Source: RFTU01 sp032122355 (GTDB lineage: Bacteria; Pseudomonadota; Gammaproteobacteria; Burkholderiales; Burkholderiaceae_C). Taken from it: 34,271 nt of DNA. The DNA is taken from assembly GCA_032122355.1 (NCBI GenBank), contig JAUMCS010000024.1, positions 1 through 34,271 of the forward strand, read 5' to 3'. Under the pieces are notes generated by a model. That model searched no databases. It was not told where the DNA came from and worked only from the letters and a program-made list of their open reading frames with translations. Position 1 is the first letter of the stretch, and each line of letters starts with the position of its first letter. The position numbers and the translations under genes are program-made. Below are positions 1 to 6,998 of this stretch, one piece after another.

Positions 1-116
1 CGCTGGGCCGTGCGCGTGGTTTGTTTGGGTCGATTCACGAGAATATTGGATCGGAGTTGGGATATTCGGGTCGAAAGGCAGGCAGTGGGATTTGAGGTCA
101 CGGATTCAGGTTTGAG
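1..116. other. Left edge, downstream of hsdS, no gene identified
   Basis: This is the sequence just after the hsdS stop codon on the minus strand. An ATG overlaps that stop (118-120) but its frame closes after four codons. Another minus-strand frame is open from a GTG at 99-101 to the window edge (about 33 codons), but I do not recognise the product and see no convincing ribosome binding site. In many type I loci hsdR follows hsdS, but nothing here identifies it. Confidence 0.2.
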
Positions 117-1538
117 TCATGTTGGTACCTCGTCAATCACGGGGGCAATATCGGCGACCGATAGCTCGCCAGAGAGGAGTTTGGGGAGGAGTGTGTCGCG
201 TAGGGATGCAAGCGATCGATTCTGGTCGAGCAGCTTCTGCTTTTCCATTGTCACCGCTTCTGCTACTTCAGAATAGACGCCGACCAGCCTGTCGTCTGGG
301 CAAGCAAAAATGTATGAAGGCACACCTTCCTTAGCCAAGTGCAAAACTGTTGTGCCCGAGGTGTGCGAAAATGTGTGGGATTGAAAGGCGTCGGTCATGA
401 ACAGGCCATACAGAAACTGTCGGCTGACTTTTTTAAACACGGGGCGGACGATGCCAACGTCGAGTGATGCGACTAAGGTCTTGAAAGGCTCAACACCAAC
501 GACAACTGCAGGTTTTCCAATCAATTCTGCAGCTTGCGTCACGTCGGTATAAGCGACTATGAGATCACCAGACGCTACAACTTGGTCTGCCTTATAAGGG
601 CCAACGTATGGCTTGAAACCGTCCATGCGAAAACCACCGCCCCGCTCGAACGATTTCAGGGTTACAAGCGCAACTTGATCGTTATCAATCAAGTCCTTGC
701 TGGAGTACGACTTTCCCTTCACCACCTCGGCCACTTCACGGATCGGCGTAGGATCCCACCCTCTAGGAATCCCCCCCAACTCCGAATCTNNNNNNNNNNC
801 TTCCATCTCATCAGGAAATAGCGCAGCAGTGGCGGCAAGTTGGTCGAATGCTTCAGGCGGCAGGGTATCGAGTTCAGCCTCGGGCTTGCCACTGATGGCA
901 CTCATGGCGGCGCGCAGCGGGTCGCGGCCTTCAGCCTTAGCAGCGATCTTGGCTTTGACGGGGTCGAAATCGACAAACCACGATTTAAAGATGGCTTGCG
1001 CCATGGCTTCGAGGGTTTGGTTGATGCGGCGGTTGAGGGCGATTTTGTCGTCGAGTTTGCCAAGCACATTTGTTATAGCTCGCATGACTTCTTTATCGTT
1101 TGGTACTCTGACGGGGAAGTCTCGCAGAGCGCCTAGCGGAACGTAGGCTTGCGTTGTACCTCGCGAGTACTGACGTATCAATGACTGTGCTTTTGGGCTG
1201 ATCAAGTAGTAATAGAGCCACTTGCCCTCAAGTTCGCCCTTGGTCTTGAAGAGACCAATATTTTTGATAGCGAATTCTGGCTCTTCTGTAACAAGGCATG
1301 GCTCGCCAACAGTGCCAATCATGGAGATCAAGACATCCCATCGATCAACCTTGCTTCTCTTGTTGATTGCCTCAAAATCATCGTTTGATATGAGGTAGGC
1401 ATTCGACAAGTCAATCTTGCCTCCGATGATATGGCGCGATGTAATTAGATACCGACCGCTTTCCACTGGTTTTGGCGAGTCATGAGTGCCATCTCTCACT
1501 GAGGCGCAAAAATCTTTTGCCGGAATCTCAGCCCACAT
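117..1538 (-). CDS. hsdS: Type I restriction-modification specificity subunit HsdS (contains an assembly gap)
   Basis: This is the DNA-recognition subunit of a type I restriction-modification enzyme; it binds two half-sites and positions HsdM and HsdR. The 473-residue frame has the usual two-halved layout: target recognition domain 1 (about 1-150, opening with the typical VRDGTHDSPK at 15-24), a central conserved helical region (about 150-192, LGKLDDKIALNRRINQTLEA then FKSWFVDFDP), target recognition domain 2 (about 255-430) and a C-terminal conserved helix ending TLLPKLLSGEL. Ten N at 790-799 fall at residues 247-250, in the linker before domain 2 (DSELGGIPRGW). The frame stays open, but the two halves may not be truly contiguous. 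The ATG start overlaps the end of a duplicated hsdM tail. The recognised sequence cannot be predicted. Confidence 0.92.
   Translation of the reverse strand: MWAEIPAKDFCASVRDGTHDSPKPVESGRYLITSRHIIGGKIDLSNAYLISNDDFEAINKRSKVDRWDVLISMIGTVGEPCLVTEEPEFAIKNIGLFKTKGELEGKWLYYYLISPKAQSLIRQYSRGTTQAYVPLGALRDFPVRVPNDKEVMRAITNVLGKLDDKIALNRRINQTLEAMAQAIFKSWFVDFDPVKAKIAAKAEGRDPLRAAMSAISGKPEAELDTLPPEAFDQLAATAALFPDEMEXXXXDSELGGIPRGWDPTPIREVAEVVKGKSYSSKDLIDNDQVALVTLKSFERGGGFRMDGFKPYVGPYKADQVVASGDLIVAYTDVTQAAELIGKPAVVVGVEPFKTLVASLDVGIVRPVFKKVSRQFLYGLFMTDAFQSHTFSHTSGTTVLHLAKEGVPSYIFACPDDRLVGVYSEVAEAVTMEKQKLLDQNRSLASLRDTLLPKLLSGELSVADIAPVIDEVPT
790..799. other. Assembly gap (10 N) inside hsdS
   Basis: There are ten undetermined bases exactly in the linker between the first half and the second recognition domain of hsdS. 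A round number of N usually marks a scaffold join of estimated length, so the true sequence may be longer or shorter and the second half may come from another contig. Confidence 0.95.
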
Positions 1539-1644
1539 TGCTGGCCTCCGCCGGAAACTCGTAGCCCAAACCCGCCAAATTCTTCTTGATTTCCCCCTCC
1601 AGCTTGGCGCTTTCCAAAAATTGATCCCCCCCCCAATTATTCAT
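1528..1644 (-). pseudogene. Duplicated hsdM 3' end as a 38-codon mini-ORF between the DUF1016 gene and hsdS
   Basis: An ATG (1642-1644) overlapping the stop of the DUF1016 gene opens a 38-residue frame. After MNNWGG it reads DQFLESAKLEGEIKKNLAG, then LGYEFPAEASNVG. Apart from two or three residues this matches the C-terminus of the HsdM encoded upstream (ESAKLEGEIKKNLAGLGY, then RL and stop). Its stop (1528-1530) lies inside the start of hsdS, with ATG at 1536-1538. That is the overlap expected of an original hsdM-hsdS junction. I infer it is the old hsdM tail, left downstream of an inserted cassette, and that it may still couple translation into hsdS. A run of nine G on the coding strand (1626-1634) sits near its start and sets its frame. 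Confidence 0.75.
1561..1626. repeat. Direct repeat copy 1 (hsdM 3' end)
   Basis: This 66-base segment matches 2891-2956 at 58 positions, including 41 identical bases in a row (1565-1605 against 2895-2935). The two copies lie 1330 bases apart in the same orientation and bracket the 68-aa gene and the DUF1016 gene. Confidence 0.9.
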
Positions 1645-2689
1645 CTTGCGCTCCCAACTCACCCGACAACTCCGCTTCCAGTGTCTCAATGCTCGGCAGC
1701 TTGTCACGCAGGGCTTCGGGCAAGGTGTGCGACAGGGTGTAGGTGGCCAAGCCCAGCGGTTTTTGCATGTCCGATAAAGCATATTCGGCGACCATCTTAT
1801 CTTTGCTTTTGCACAGCAACAGGCCAATGGTGGGCGCGTCCGTTGCTTGGCGCAGGTGTTCATCCACAGCTTTTAAATAGAAATTGAGCTTACCAGCAAA
1901 CTCGGGCTCAAAGTCCACGGCCTTGAGTTCCACCACCACATAGCAGTGTAAACGTGCGTGGTAGAAAAGCAAGTCCAAAAAGAACTCACGCTCGCCCACT
2001 TGCAGCGGCACTTGGCGGCCCATGTAGGCAAAACCTGCGCCCAGTTCCAGCAAAAACTGGGTAATATGGTCGATGAGGGCGCGCTCCAGTTCGCGCTCGT
2101 TGTGCTCGGGTGTGAGCGACAAAAAATCGAATACATATGGGTCTTTGAGCAGTTGTGCGGCCAAATCAGACTGCGGCGCAGGCAAGGTTTGTGCAAAGTT
2201 GGTGATGGCTTGGCCTTCGCGCTGCCACAAGCCGCTTTCGATCTGGTGGGTGAGCACAGCACGGCTCCAGCCATGGGCTTGGGTTTGCTTGACGTAGTAC
2301 AGGGCTTCAGTGTGGTTTTTGCATTTGCTGATGATGACCACGTTGTGCCACCAAGGAATGGCGAGCAATTGCGAAGCAGCCTGCTTCGCAATTGCCGGTT
2401 CGGCTGACCAGAAGCCGACCCAGCGGCGAATTTGTTCCAAATTACGCTTCGAGAAACCCTTTACGTCAGGAAATTCCCGCATCAAGTCTTGGCTCAGGTT
2501 TTCTAAAAAACCGCTACCCCAACTTTGGCTGATTTGCCGCGCAGCAATGTCGGCCCCGAGTTCCCAATAAAACTGGAGCAGTTGCGTATTCACCGCCACG
2601 GCGGCTTTGAGTTGCACTTGCCGGAAGCGGGTTTTGAGGTCGCTCAGCCATTGGTGGTAGTTTGCAGATGTGCGCAATTCAGTTGTCAT
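1637..2689 (-). CDS. DUF1016 (YhcG-type) PDDEXK nuclease-like protein embedded between hsdM and hsdS
   Basis: The 350-residue protein has an N-terminal DUF1016 region (about 10-160, from YHQWLSDLKTRF through GFSKRNLEQIRRW) and a C-terminal PDDEXK-type nuclease core, with D239 in FFLDLLFY and E254/K256 in VVVELKA as the visible acidic-acidic-lysine set. This family is widespread and often found in defence islands; its biochemical role is poorly defined. I chose the ATG at 2687-2689 because it overlaps the stop of the preceding small gene; an ATG 39 bases further upstream (2728) is in frame but lies deep in that gene. The stop overlaps the mini-ORF that leads into hsdS. Residues 98-110 are encoded by a long perfect palindrome. 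Position and overlaps suggest co-expression with hsdM and hsdS; an accessory defence role is inference. Confidence 0.85.
   Translation of the reverse strand: MTTELRTSANYHQWLSDLKTRFRQVQLKAAVAVNTQLLQFYWELGADIAARQISQSWGSGFLENLSQDLMREFPDVKGFSKRNLEQIRRWVGFWSAEPAIAKQAASQLLAIPWWHNVVIISKCKNHTEALYYVKQTQAHGWSRAVLTHQIESGLWQREGQAITNFAQTLPAPQSDLAAQLLKDPYVFDFLSLTPEHNERELERALIDHITQFLLELGAGFAYMGRQVPLQVGEREFFLDLLFYHARLHCYVVVELKAVDFEPEFAGKLNFYLKAVDEHLRQATDAPTIGLLLCKSKDKMVAEYALSDMQKPLGLATYTLSHTLPEALRDKLPSIETLEAELSGELGAQDE
2365..2395. repeat. 14-bp perfect inverted repeat inside the DUF1016 gene
   Basis: Arms 2365-2378 and 2382-2395 are perfect reverse complements (GCAATTGCGAAGCA / TGCTTCGCAATTGC) around a 3-base GCC loop. 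It lies within coding sequence and specifies residues about 98-110 of the nuclease-like protein. It is not followed by a T tract in either direction, so it is not a simple terminator. It could be a small palindromic element captured in frame, or a chance codon arrangement. Confidence 0.8.
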
Positions 2690-2885
2690 TTTTGGGCTTC
2701 TCCATGACCACAAAGGTGATGTATTCATTCATTACATCCAAAGCAATGGATTGACCGGCTTGAAGTGCGGCAAGGTGTTCTGCCGTTAGCATGAATACAT
2801 TGCCACCCCAGCGTTTGCCAAAGATCTGTTTGCCGGTTTCGGGGTCAAATGGTGTATCGACAATGGCCATATATTCGTTGTTCAT
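2679..2885 (-). CDS. Small protein of unknown function (68 aa) in the hsd cassette
   Basis: I do not recognise this protein. The 68 residues are mixed and soluble-looking, with no membrane segment or signal peptide: an N-terminal stretch with DTPFDPETGKQIFGKRWGG, a central hydrophobic helix-like part (NVFMLTAEHLAALQAGQSI) and a short strand-like end (EYITFVVMEK). Its ATG (2883-2885) overlaps the hsdM stop as ATGA, and its stop overlaps the start of the DUF1016 gene, so it is translationally locked between the two. That layout fits a partner or control protein of the nuclease-like gene, but nothing in the sequence proves this. It begins exactly where the hsdM-tail direct repeat ends, so it is the first gene of the inserted cassette. 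Confidence 0.75.
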   Translation of the reverse strand: MNNEYMAIVDTPFDPETGKQIFGKRWGGNVFMLTAEHLAALQAGQSIALDVMNEYITFVVMEKPKNDN

Positions 2886-4588
2886 AGTCGGTACCCCAAA
2901 CCCGCCAAATTCTTCTTGATTTCCCCCTCCAGCTTAGCGCTCTCGCCAAACTGCTCAGCCAACTGCGCTGTCAGCCGCGCCATTTTGTCGGCGAAGGCTT
3001 CGCCATCATCTTCCTGTTCTTGCGCACCCACATAACGCCCGGGTGTCAGCACATAATCATGCTTGCGGATGTCGGCCAGCGTAGCGGAGTAACAAAAGCC
3101 AGCCACATCTGCATAGCCTTCACCCAGTTGCCAGGCATGTAAGGTGTCGGCCACCTTTTTGATGTCTTGCGCTGTGAAGTCACGCAGCACACGGTCTTTC
3201 ATGTAGCCGAGCTGGCGGGCATCGATGAACAGGTACTGGCCGCGCCGGTCACGCTTGGTTTTGTTCAGTGCCAAACCATTGCGCTTGTCGCGAGTGAGAA
3301 ACCAAATGCAGGCCGGTATTTGCGTATTGGTGAACAACTGACCAGGCAGCGCCACCATGCATTCTACGAAGTCATCCTCGATCAGTTTCTTTCGAATCTC
3401 GCCTTCGTTGTTGGTGTTGCTGCTCATCGAGCCATTGGCCAGCAGCAGGGCCATGCTGCCAGCTGGTGCGAGGTGATAAAGCATATGTTGCAACCAGGCG
3501 AAGTTGGCATTACCTTGCGGTGGCGTGCCAGCCAGCCAGCGTGGGTCGTGTTCCAGCTTGGCATTCCACCATTCCTTCATGTTGAACGGCGGGTTGGCCA
3601 TGACAAAATCAGCTCGTAGGTCAGGATGCTGGTCGTTCAACAGCGTATCGCCCGGCGCGCCGCCAAAGTTGAAGTCAATGCCGCGTATGGCCATATTCAT
3701 CGCAGCTAAGCGCCAGGTGGTGGGGTTGCTCTCCTGACCGTAAACGCTGATCTGCCCCGTCTTGCCGTTAGCCACCTTGCCGCCGTGCTGTTCGATGAAC
3801 TCCTCGCTCTGCACGAAAAAGCCGCCCGAGCCCATGGCTGGGTCGTACACACGGCCCTTGAAAGGTTGCAGCATTTCAACGATTAAAGTAACGATACTCT
3901 TGGGCGTGTAGTACTGACCACCTTTTTTTCCTTCAGCCAAGGCAAACTGCCCAAGAAAATATTCATAAACGTGCCCAAGGATGTCTTTGCTTTTGAGGCC
4001 CAGCGGCTGGCCGTTGTAATCACGGCGGTTGAAGTTGGTGTCAGAGAAGTGGGCGATCAGGTCGGCCAGCTTATGGCTTTCAATTTGGGTGCGGGCGAAA
4101 TCCTTGTTGAGCACGTTCTTTAGCTTTTTATCATTCTCGCGCTCGATGGCTTCCATCGCGTTGTCGATCAGCCAGCCCACACTGCGCATTTCTTCCGGCT
4201 CATCCTTGCCCTGCTTGTTCCATGGCAATGGGGCTTTAGGCGGCAGTTGGGCGCATTCACGCAGGGTTTGCCAGCGCGCTTCGATCGGCACCCAAAACAC
4301 GTTTTTCTCGGTGTAGTAATCGCGCATCTCTAGCTCAGCGGCAAGATGGCCCTGGTAGTCGTCTGCATAGTCCTCCGGTGCCATGTAGTAATCATGGTCG
4401 GGGTTCTGGAATTGCTCGCGCAGTTCTTTCTGCCTCTCCTCGAAAGCGTCGGATACATACTTCAGGAAGATCAGGCCCAGTACCACGTGCTTGTAAACGG
4501 CGGCATCTAGGTTGGATCGCAGTTTTTCAGCGGCGGTCCAGAGCTTTTTTTCGAGGTCATTGAAGAATTGTTGTTCGATCGGATTCAC
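2882..4588 (-). CDS. hsdM: Type I restriction-modification DNA methyltransferase subunit HsdM
   Basis: This is the adenine-N6 methyltransferase subunit of a type I system; two copies with one HsdS methylate the target, and with HsdR they cut unmodified DNA. The 568 residues show the N-terminal HsdM helical domain (about 5-55, LEKKLWTAAEKLR and LGLIFLKYVSDAFEERQ), the GGQYYTP motif (223-229), the SAM-binding motif I DPAMGSGGFF (249-258) and the catalytic motif IV NPPF (332-335). The start is a GTG at 4586-4588; no in-frame ATG lies nearby. The gene ends GLGYRL; a second, slightly different copy of its 3' end, ending LGYEFPAE and further, lies 1.33 kb downstream. A 54-base gap separates it from moeB. 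This locus is visibly more GC-rich than the right half of the window, consistent with transfer. Confidence 0.95.
   Translation of the reverse strand: MNPIEQQFFNDLEKKLWTAAEKLRSNLDAAVYKHVVLGLIFLKYVSDAFEERQKELREQFQNPDHDYYMAPEDYADDYQGHLAAELEMRDYYTEKNVFWVPIEARWQTLRECAQLPPKAPLPWNKQGKDEPEEMRSVGWLIDNAMEAIERENDKKLKNVLNKDFARTQIESHKLADLIAHFSDTNFNRRDYNGQPLGLKSKDILGHVYEYFLGQFALAEGKKGGQYYTPKSIVTLIVEMLQPFKGRVYDPAMGSGGFFVQSEEFIEQHGGKVANGKTGQISVYGQESNPTTWRLAAMNMAIRGIDFNFGGAPGDTLLNDQHPDLRADFVMANPPFNMKEWWNAKLEHDPRWLAGTPPQGNANFAWLQHMLYHLAPAGSMALLLANGSMSSNTNNEGEIRKKLIEDDFVECMVALPGQLFTNTQIPACIWFLTRDKRNGLALNKTKRDRRGQYLFIDARQLGYMKDRVLRDFTAQDIKKVADTLHAWQLGEGYADVAGFCYSATLADIRKHDYVLTPGRYVGAQEQEDDGEAFADKMARLTAQLAEQFGESAKLEGEIKKNLAGLGYRL
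2891..2956. repeat. Direct repeat copy 2 (within hsdM 3' end)
   Basis: This is the partner of 1561-1626, forming the last codons of hsdM. Homology stops within a few bases of the hsdM stop codon, marking the left junction of the inserted cassette. Confidence 0.9.
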
Positions 4589-4642
4589 GGTTTTGATGTC
4601 ATGACAGTTTTTGAAAAAATTTTCTAAATAGCCGTCATATTA

Positions 4643-5401
4643 TCAATCACCCGAGCACACCCCACATTGCGGGTCACGCTGAATATCAATACTTTGCCAA
4701 TGCATGGTGCTGGCATCAAACAAGTGTAAGCGGCTACCCAGTTGCCCTGAAGGCGCAGCCATACCTGCTAGTAATTTAAGCGCCTCAGCGGCTTGCATGC
4801 TGCCAATGATGCCCACCAAAGGCGCAAAAATACCCATGGTGGCACAGCGGATGTCAGCTGGTTGAACGTGGGGTGGAAATGCACATGCCCAGCAGGGCCC
4901 ATGCGCTTGCTGTTGATTGAAAACCCCTACTTGCCCCTGAAAACCCACAGACGAACCAAACACCAAAGGCTTACCATGGCGTACGCAAGCGGCATTCACT
5001 TCTTGGCGCGTAGCAAAGTTGTCGGAACAATCCAGCACAACATCCGCTTGCGGTACCCAGGTATCTAACTCTGTGGGCGTTGCACGCAAGGTAAGGGCTT
5101 GAATCTGGGCGCTGGGGTTGAGTGCCCGCATAGCGCTGCGGGCAGACAGGGCCTTGTATTGGCCTATACGTGAATGGCTGTGCGCAATTTGGCGCTGTAA
5201 ATTACTGAGTTCCACGTTGTCGGGGTCTAGTACCGTGATGGTGCCCACGCCAGCACTGGCTAAGTAAAGCAGCGCAGGGGAGCCCAAGCCGCCAGCGCCA
5301 ATGACAACCGCATGGCTTGCCAGTATCCGCTGCTGCCCCTCAATGCCTATTTCAGGAAGCAAAATATGTCGTGAATAGCGCAGCAGTTCATCGTCATTCA
5401 C
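4643..5401 (-). CDS. moeB: HesA/MoeB/ThiF-family adenylyltransferase
   Basis: This ATP-dependent enzyme activates the C-terminal glycine of a small sulfur-carrier protein (MoaD or ThiS) by adenylation, in molybdopterin or thiamine synthesis. The 252 residues carry the nucleotide-binding GAGGLGSPAL (35-44), the conserved LDCSDNFATR (123-132, with D127), and two zinc-type CxxC pairs, C170/C173 (CWAC) and C246/C249 (CGVC). The length is normal for bacterial MoeB. The start is a GTG at 5399-5401 with no clear ribosome binding site, 27 bases after the ctpA stop, so it is probably read from the ctpA message. MoeB and ThiF cannot be told apart from sequence alone, and no mo or thi genes are nearby. 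Confidence 0.9.
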   Translation of the reverse strand: MNDDELLRYSRHILLPEIGIEGQQRILASHAVVIGAGGLGSPALLYLASAGVGTITVLDPDNVELSNLQRQIAHSHSRIGQYKALSARSAMRALNPSAQIQALTLRATPTELDTWVPQADVVLDCSDNFATRQEVNAACVRHGKPLVFGSSVGFQGQVGVFNQQQAHGPCWACAFPPHVQPADIRCATMGIFAPLVGIIGSMQAAEALKLLAGMAAPSGQLGSRLHLFDASTMHWQSIDIQRDPQCGVCSGD

Positions 5402-5428
5402 GGCAGCAACTAATCAAGTGAAATACAG

Positions 5429-6862
5429 TTATTGTTCTTGAGTTTCAGTTTGGCGTTCAGCTGCCGTTTTGCTTTTAATGACCGGATTACCCTTGAGGTG
5501 ATTCAGCGCTTGCTGTAGTGGGAAATCTTCGGCGCTGCCAAATTCAGCTAGAGGTTTAAGCTCTTTGTTTTTGCTCATTTCTTCGAGTTTTTGGCGTGCT
5601 TCTTCCCGCAGCTTTTCTCGCTCGGCATTGAGCTTTTCATCAGCGCCTTGTAGGTGCTTTTCTAAATCAGCTTCGCGTGTGCGCAAGGCTGCAAAAACAT
5701 TGCCTTCGGCTGTTTCATCCACCCAAATATCGGGCACGATACCTTTGGCTTGGATACTTTTGCCGCTGGGGGTGTAATAGCGCGCTGTTGTGATTTTGAG
5801 TGCGGTTTCAGGCGAAAGCTGGCGCACAGTTTGTACCGACCCCTTACCAAAGGTTTGTGCTCCCATGATGGTCGCACGCTTATGGTCTTGGAGTGCGCCA
5901 GCCACAATTTCGCTGGCCGATGCCGAGCCTTCATTCACCAGAACCACCAGCGGTACTTTTTTAATCGCGGCGGGCAAGCGTTTGATCGGATCGGCACTGG
6001 CTTTGCGCCAATAAAACTCGGGCGATGCTTTGAATACCGATTTCGAGTCAGGCAGTTGGCCATTGGTGGATACGATCACCACATCCGAGGGGAGAAATGC
6101 GGTAGAAAGTGCTACCGATGCTTCCAGTAGGCCGCCTGGGTCATTGCGTAAATCCAGAACTAAACCTTTGAGCTTAGGCTCTTGGCTAAAGAGCTCTTCG
6201 AGTTTGCGCGAAAAGTCTTCAATGGTGCGATCTTGAAATTGGCTCACGCGCAGCCAAGCATAGCCGGGTTCGCCGTCTATCATTTTGGCGCGAACACTTT
6301 GCACCTTAATTTCTTCGCGAACGATGGGAATCGTAAAATTACGGCTTTCTGACTTGCGGAAAACACCCAAAATCACCTTAGTATTGGGTTCGCCGCGCAT
6401 CCTCTTGACGGCTTGATCAATGGTCATGCCTTTAACAGGCGTATCATCAATGCGCACAATAAGGTCGCCGCTCTTGATGCCAGCACGGAATGCCGGCGAT
6501 CCCTCAATCGGGGATACGACCTTAACTACACCATCTTCCATGCCAATTTCAATGCCTACGCCTACAAAGCGGCCCGTGGTGCCTTCACGGAATTCTTTGA
6601 AGCTTTTTTTGTCAAAGTACACACTGTGGGGGTCAAGCCCAGAAACCATACCAGAGATGGCATCGGTGATGAGTTTTTTTTCATCCACCGGTTCTACATA
6701 GTCGCTTTTCACAATGCCAAAAACGGTGGCCAGTTGTTGCAGTTCTTCCAGGGGAAGTGCGGATTGGCTGTTGCGTGCGTAGGCACCAATTTGAATAGTG
6801 GTCAGCGCACCAGCCAGTGCACCAACGGCAATTAAACCCGCTACTTTGAATTTAGAGCGCAT
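5429..6862 (-). CDS. ctpA: C-terminal processing periplasmic serine protease (S41 family)
   Basis: This secreted S41 protease trims C-termini of envelope proteins and may take part in cell-wall hydrolase control. The 477 residues begin with a signal-peptide-like segment (about 1-29: basic start, hydrophobic core, AYA end). They continue with a PDZ domain (about 95-170, with VGVGIEIG and SGDLIVRIDD), and then the catalytic core: GSASASEI (312-319) holds the probable nucleophile S315, and K340 in FGKGSVQ is the general base, 25 residues later as expected. The C-terminal tail is a charged, probably coiled helix (about 400-445). A GAGG ribosome binding site precedes the ATG. moeB follows 27 bases downstream, a pairing common in Burkholderiales. 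Confidence 0.95.
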   Translation of the reverse strand: MRSKFKVAGLIAVGALAGALTTIQIGAYARNSQSALPLEELQQLATVFGIVKSDYVEPVDEKKLITDAISGMVSGLDPHSVYFDKKSFKEFREGTTGRFVGVGIEIGMEDGVVKVVSPIEGSPAFRAGIKSGDLIVRIDDTPVKGMTIDQAVKRMRGEPNTKVILGVFRKSESRNFTIPIVREEIKVQSVRAKMIDGEPGYAWLRVSQFQDRTIEDFSRKLEELFSQEPKLKGLVLDLRNDPGGLLEASVALSTAFLPSDVVIVSTNGQLPDSKSVFKASPEFYWRKASADPIKRLPAAIKKVPLVVLVNEGSASASEIVAGALQDHKRATIMGAQTFGKGSVQTVRQLSPETALKITTARYYTPSGKSIQAKGIVPDIWVDETAEGNVFAALRTREADLEKHLQGADEKLNAEREKLREEARQKLEEMSKNKELKPLAEFGSAEDFPLQQALNHLKGNPVIKSKTAAERQTETQEQ

Positions 6863-6998
6863 GACATGAGTTCCTCAATAAGTATCCTGTATTGTAGGCA
6901 AATCAAGGTAGAAATGGGGTGCTTTTTGGGTCTGGTACTTCATCTTCCATTGCGTATTGGCATCCATTTGCATTTTGTTGCCATTTTTAACGCGCATC

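Noticed and set aside
697..1146. Plus-strand open frame of 149 codons across the N gap
   Set aside because: It lies antisense to hsdS, crosses the assembly gap and has low-complexity Ser/Arg composition; hsdS has clear family motifs in the opposite frame.
4589..4642. Promoter for hsdM in the gap behind moeB
   Set aside because: The gap is AT-rich but no pair of hexamers at acceptable spacing stands out.
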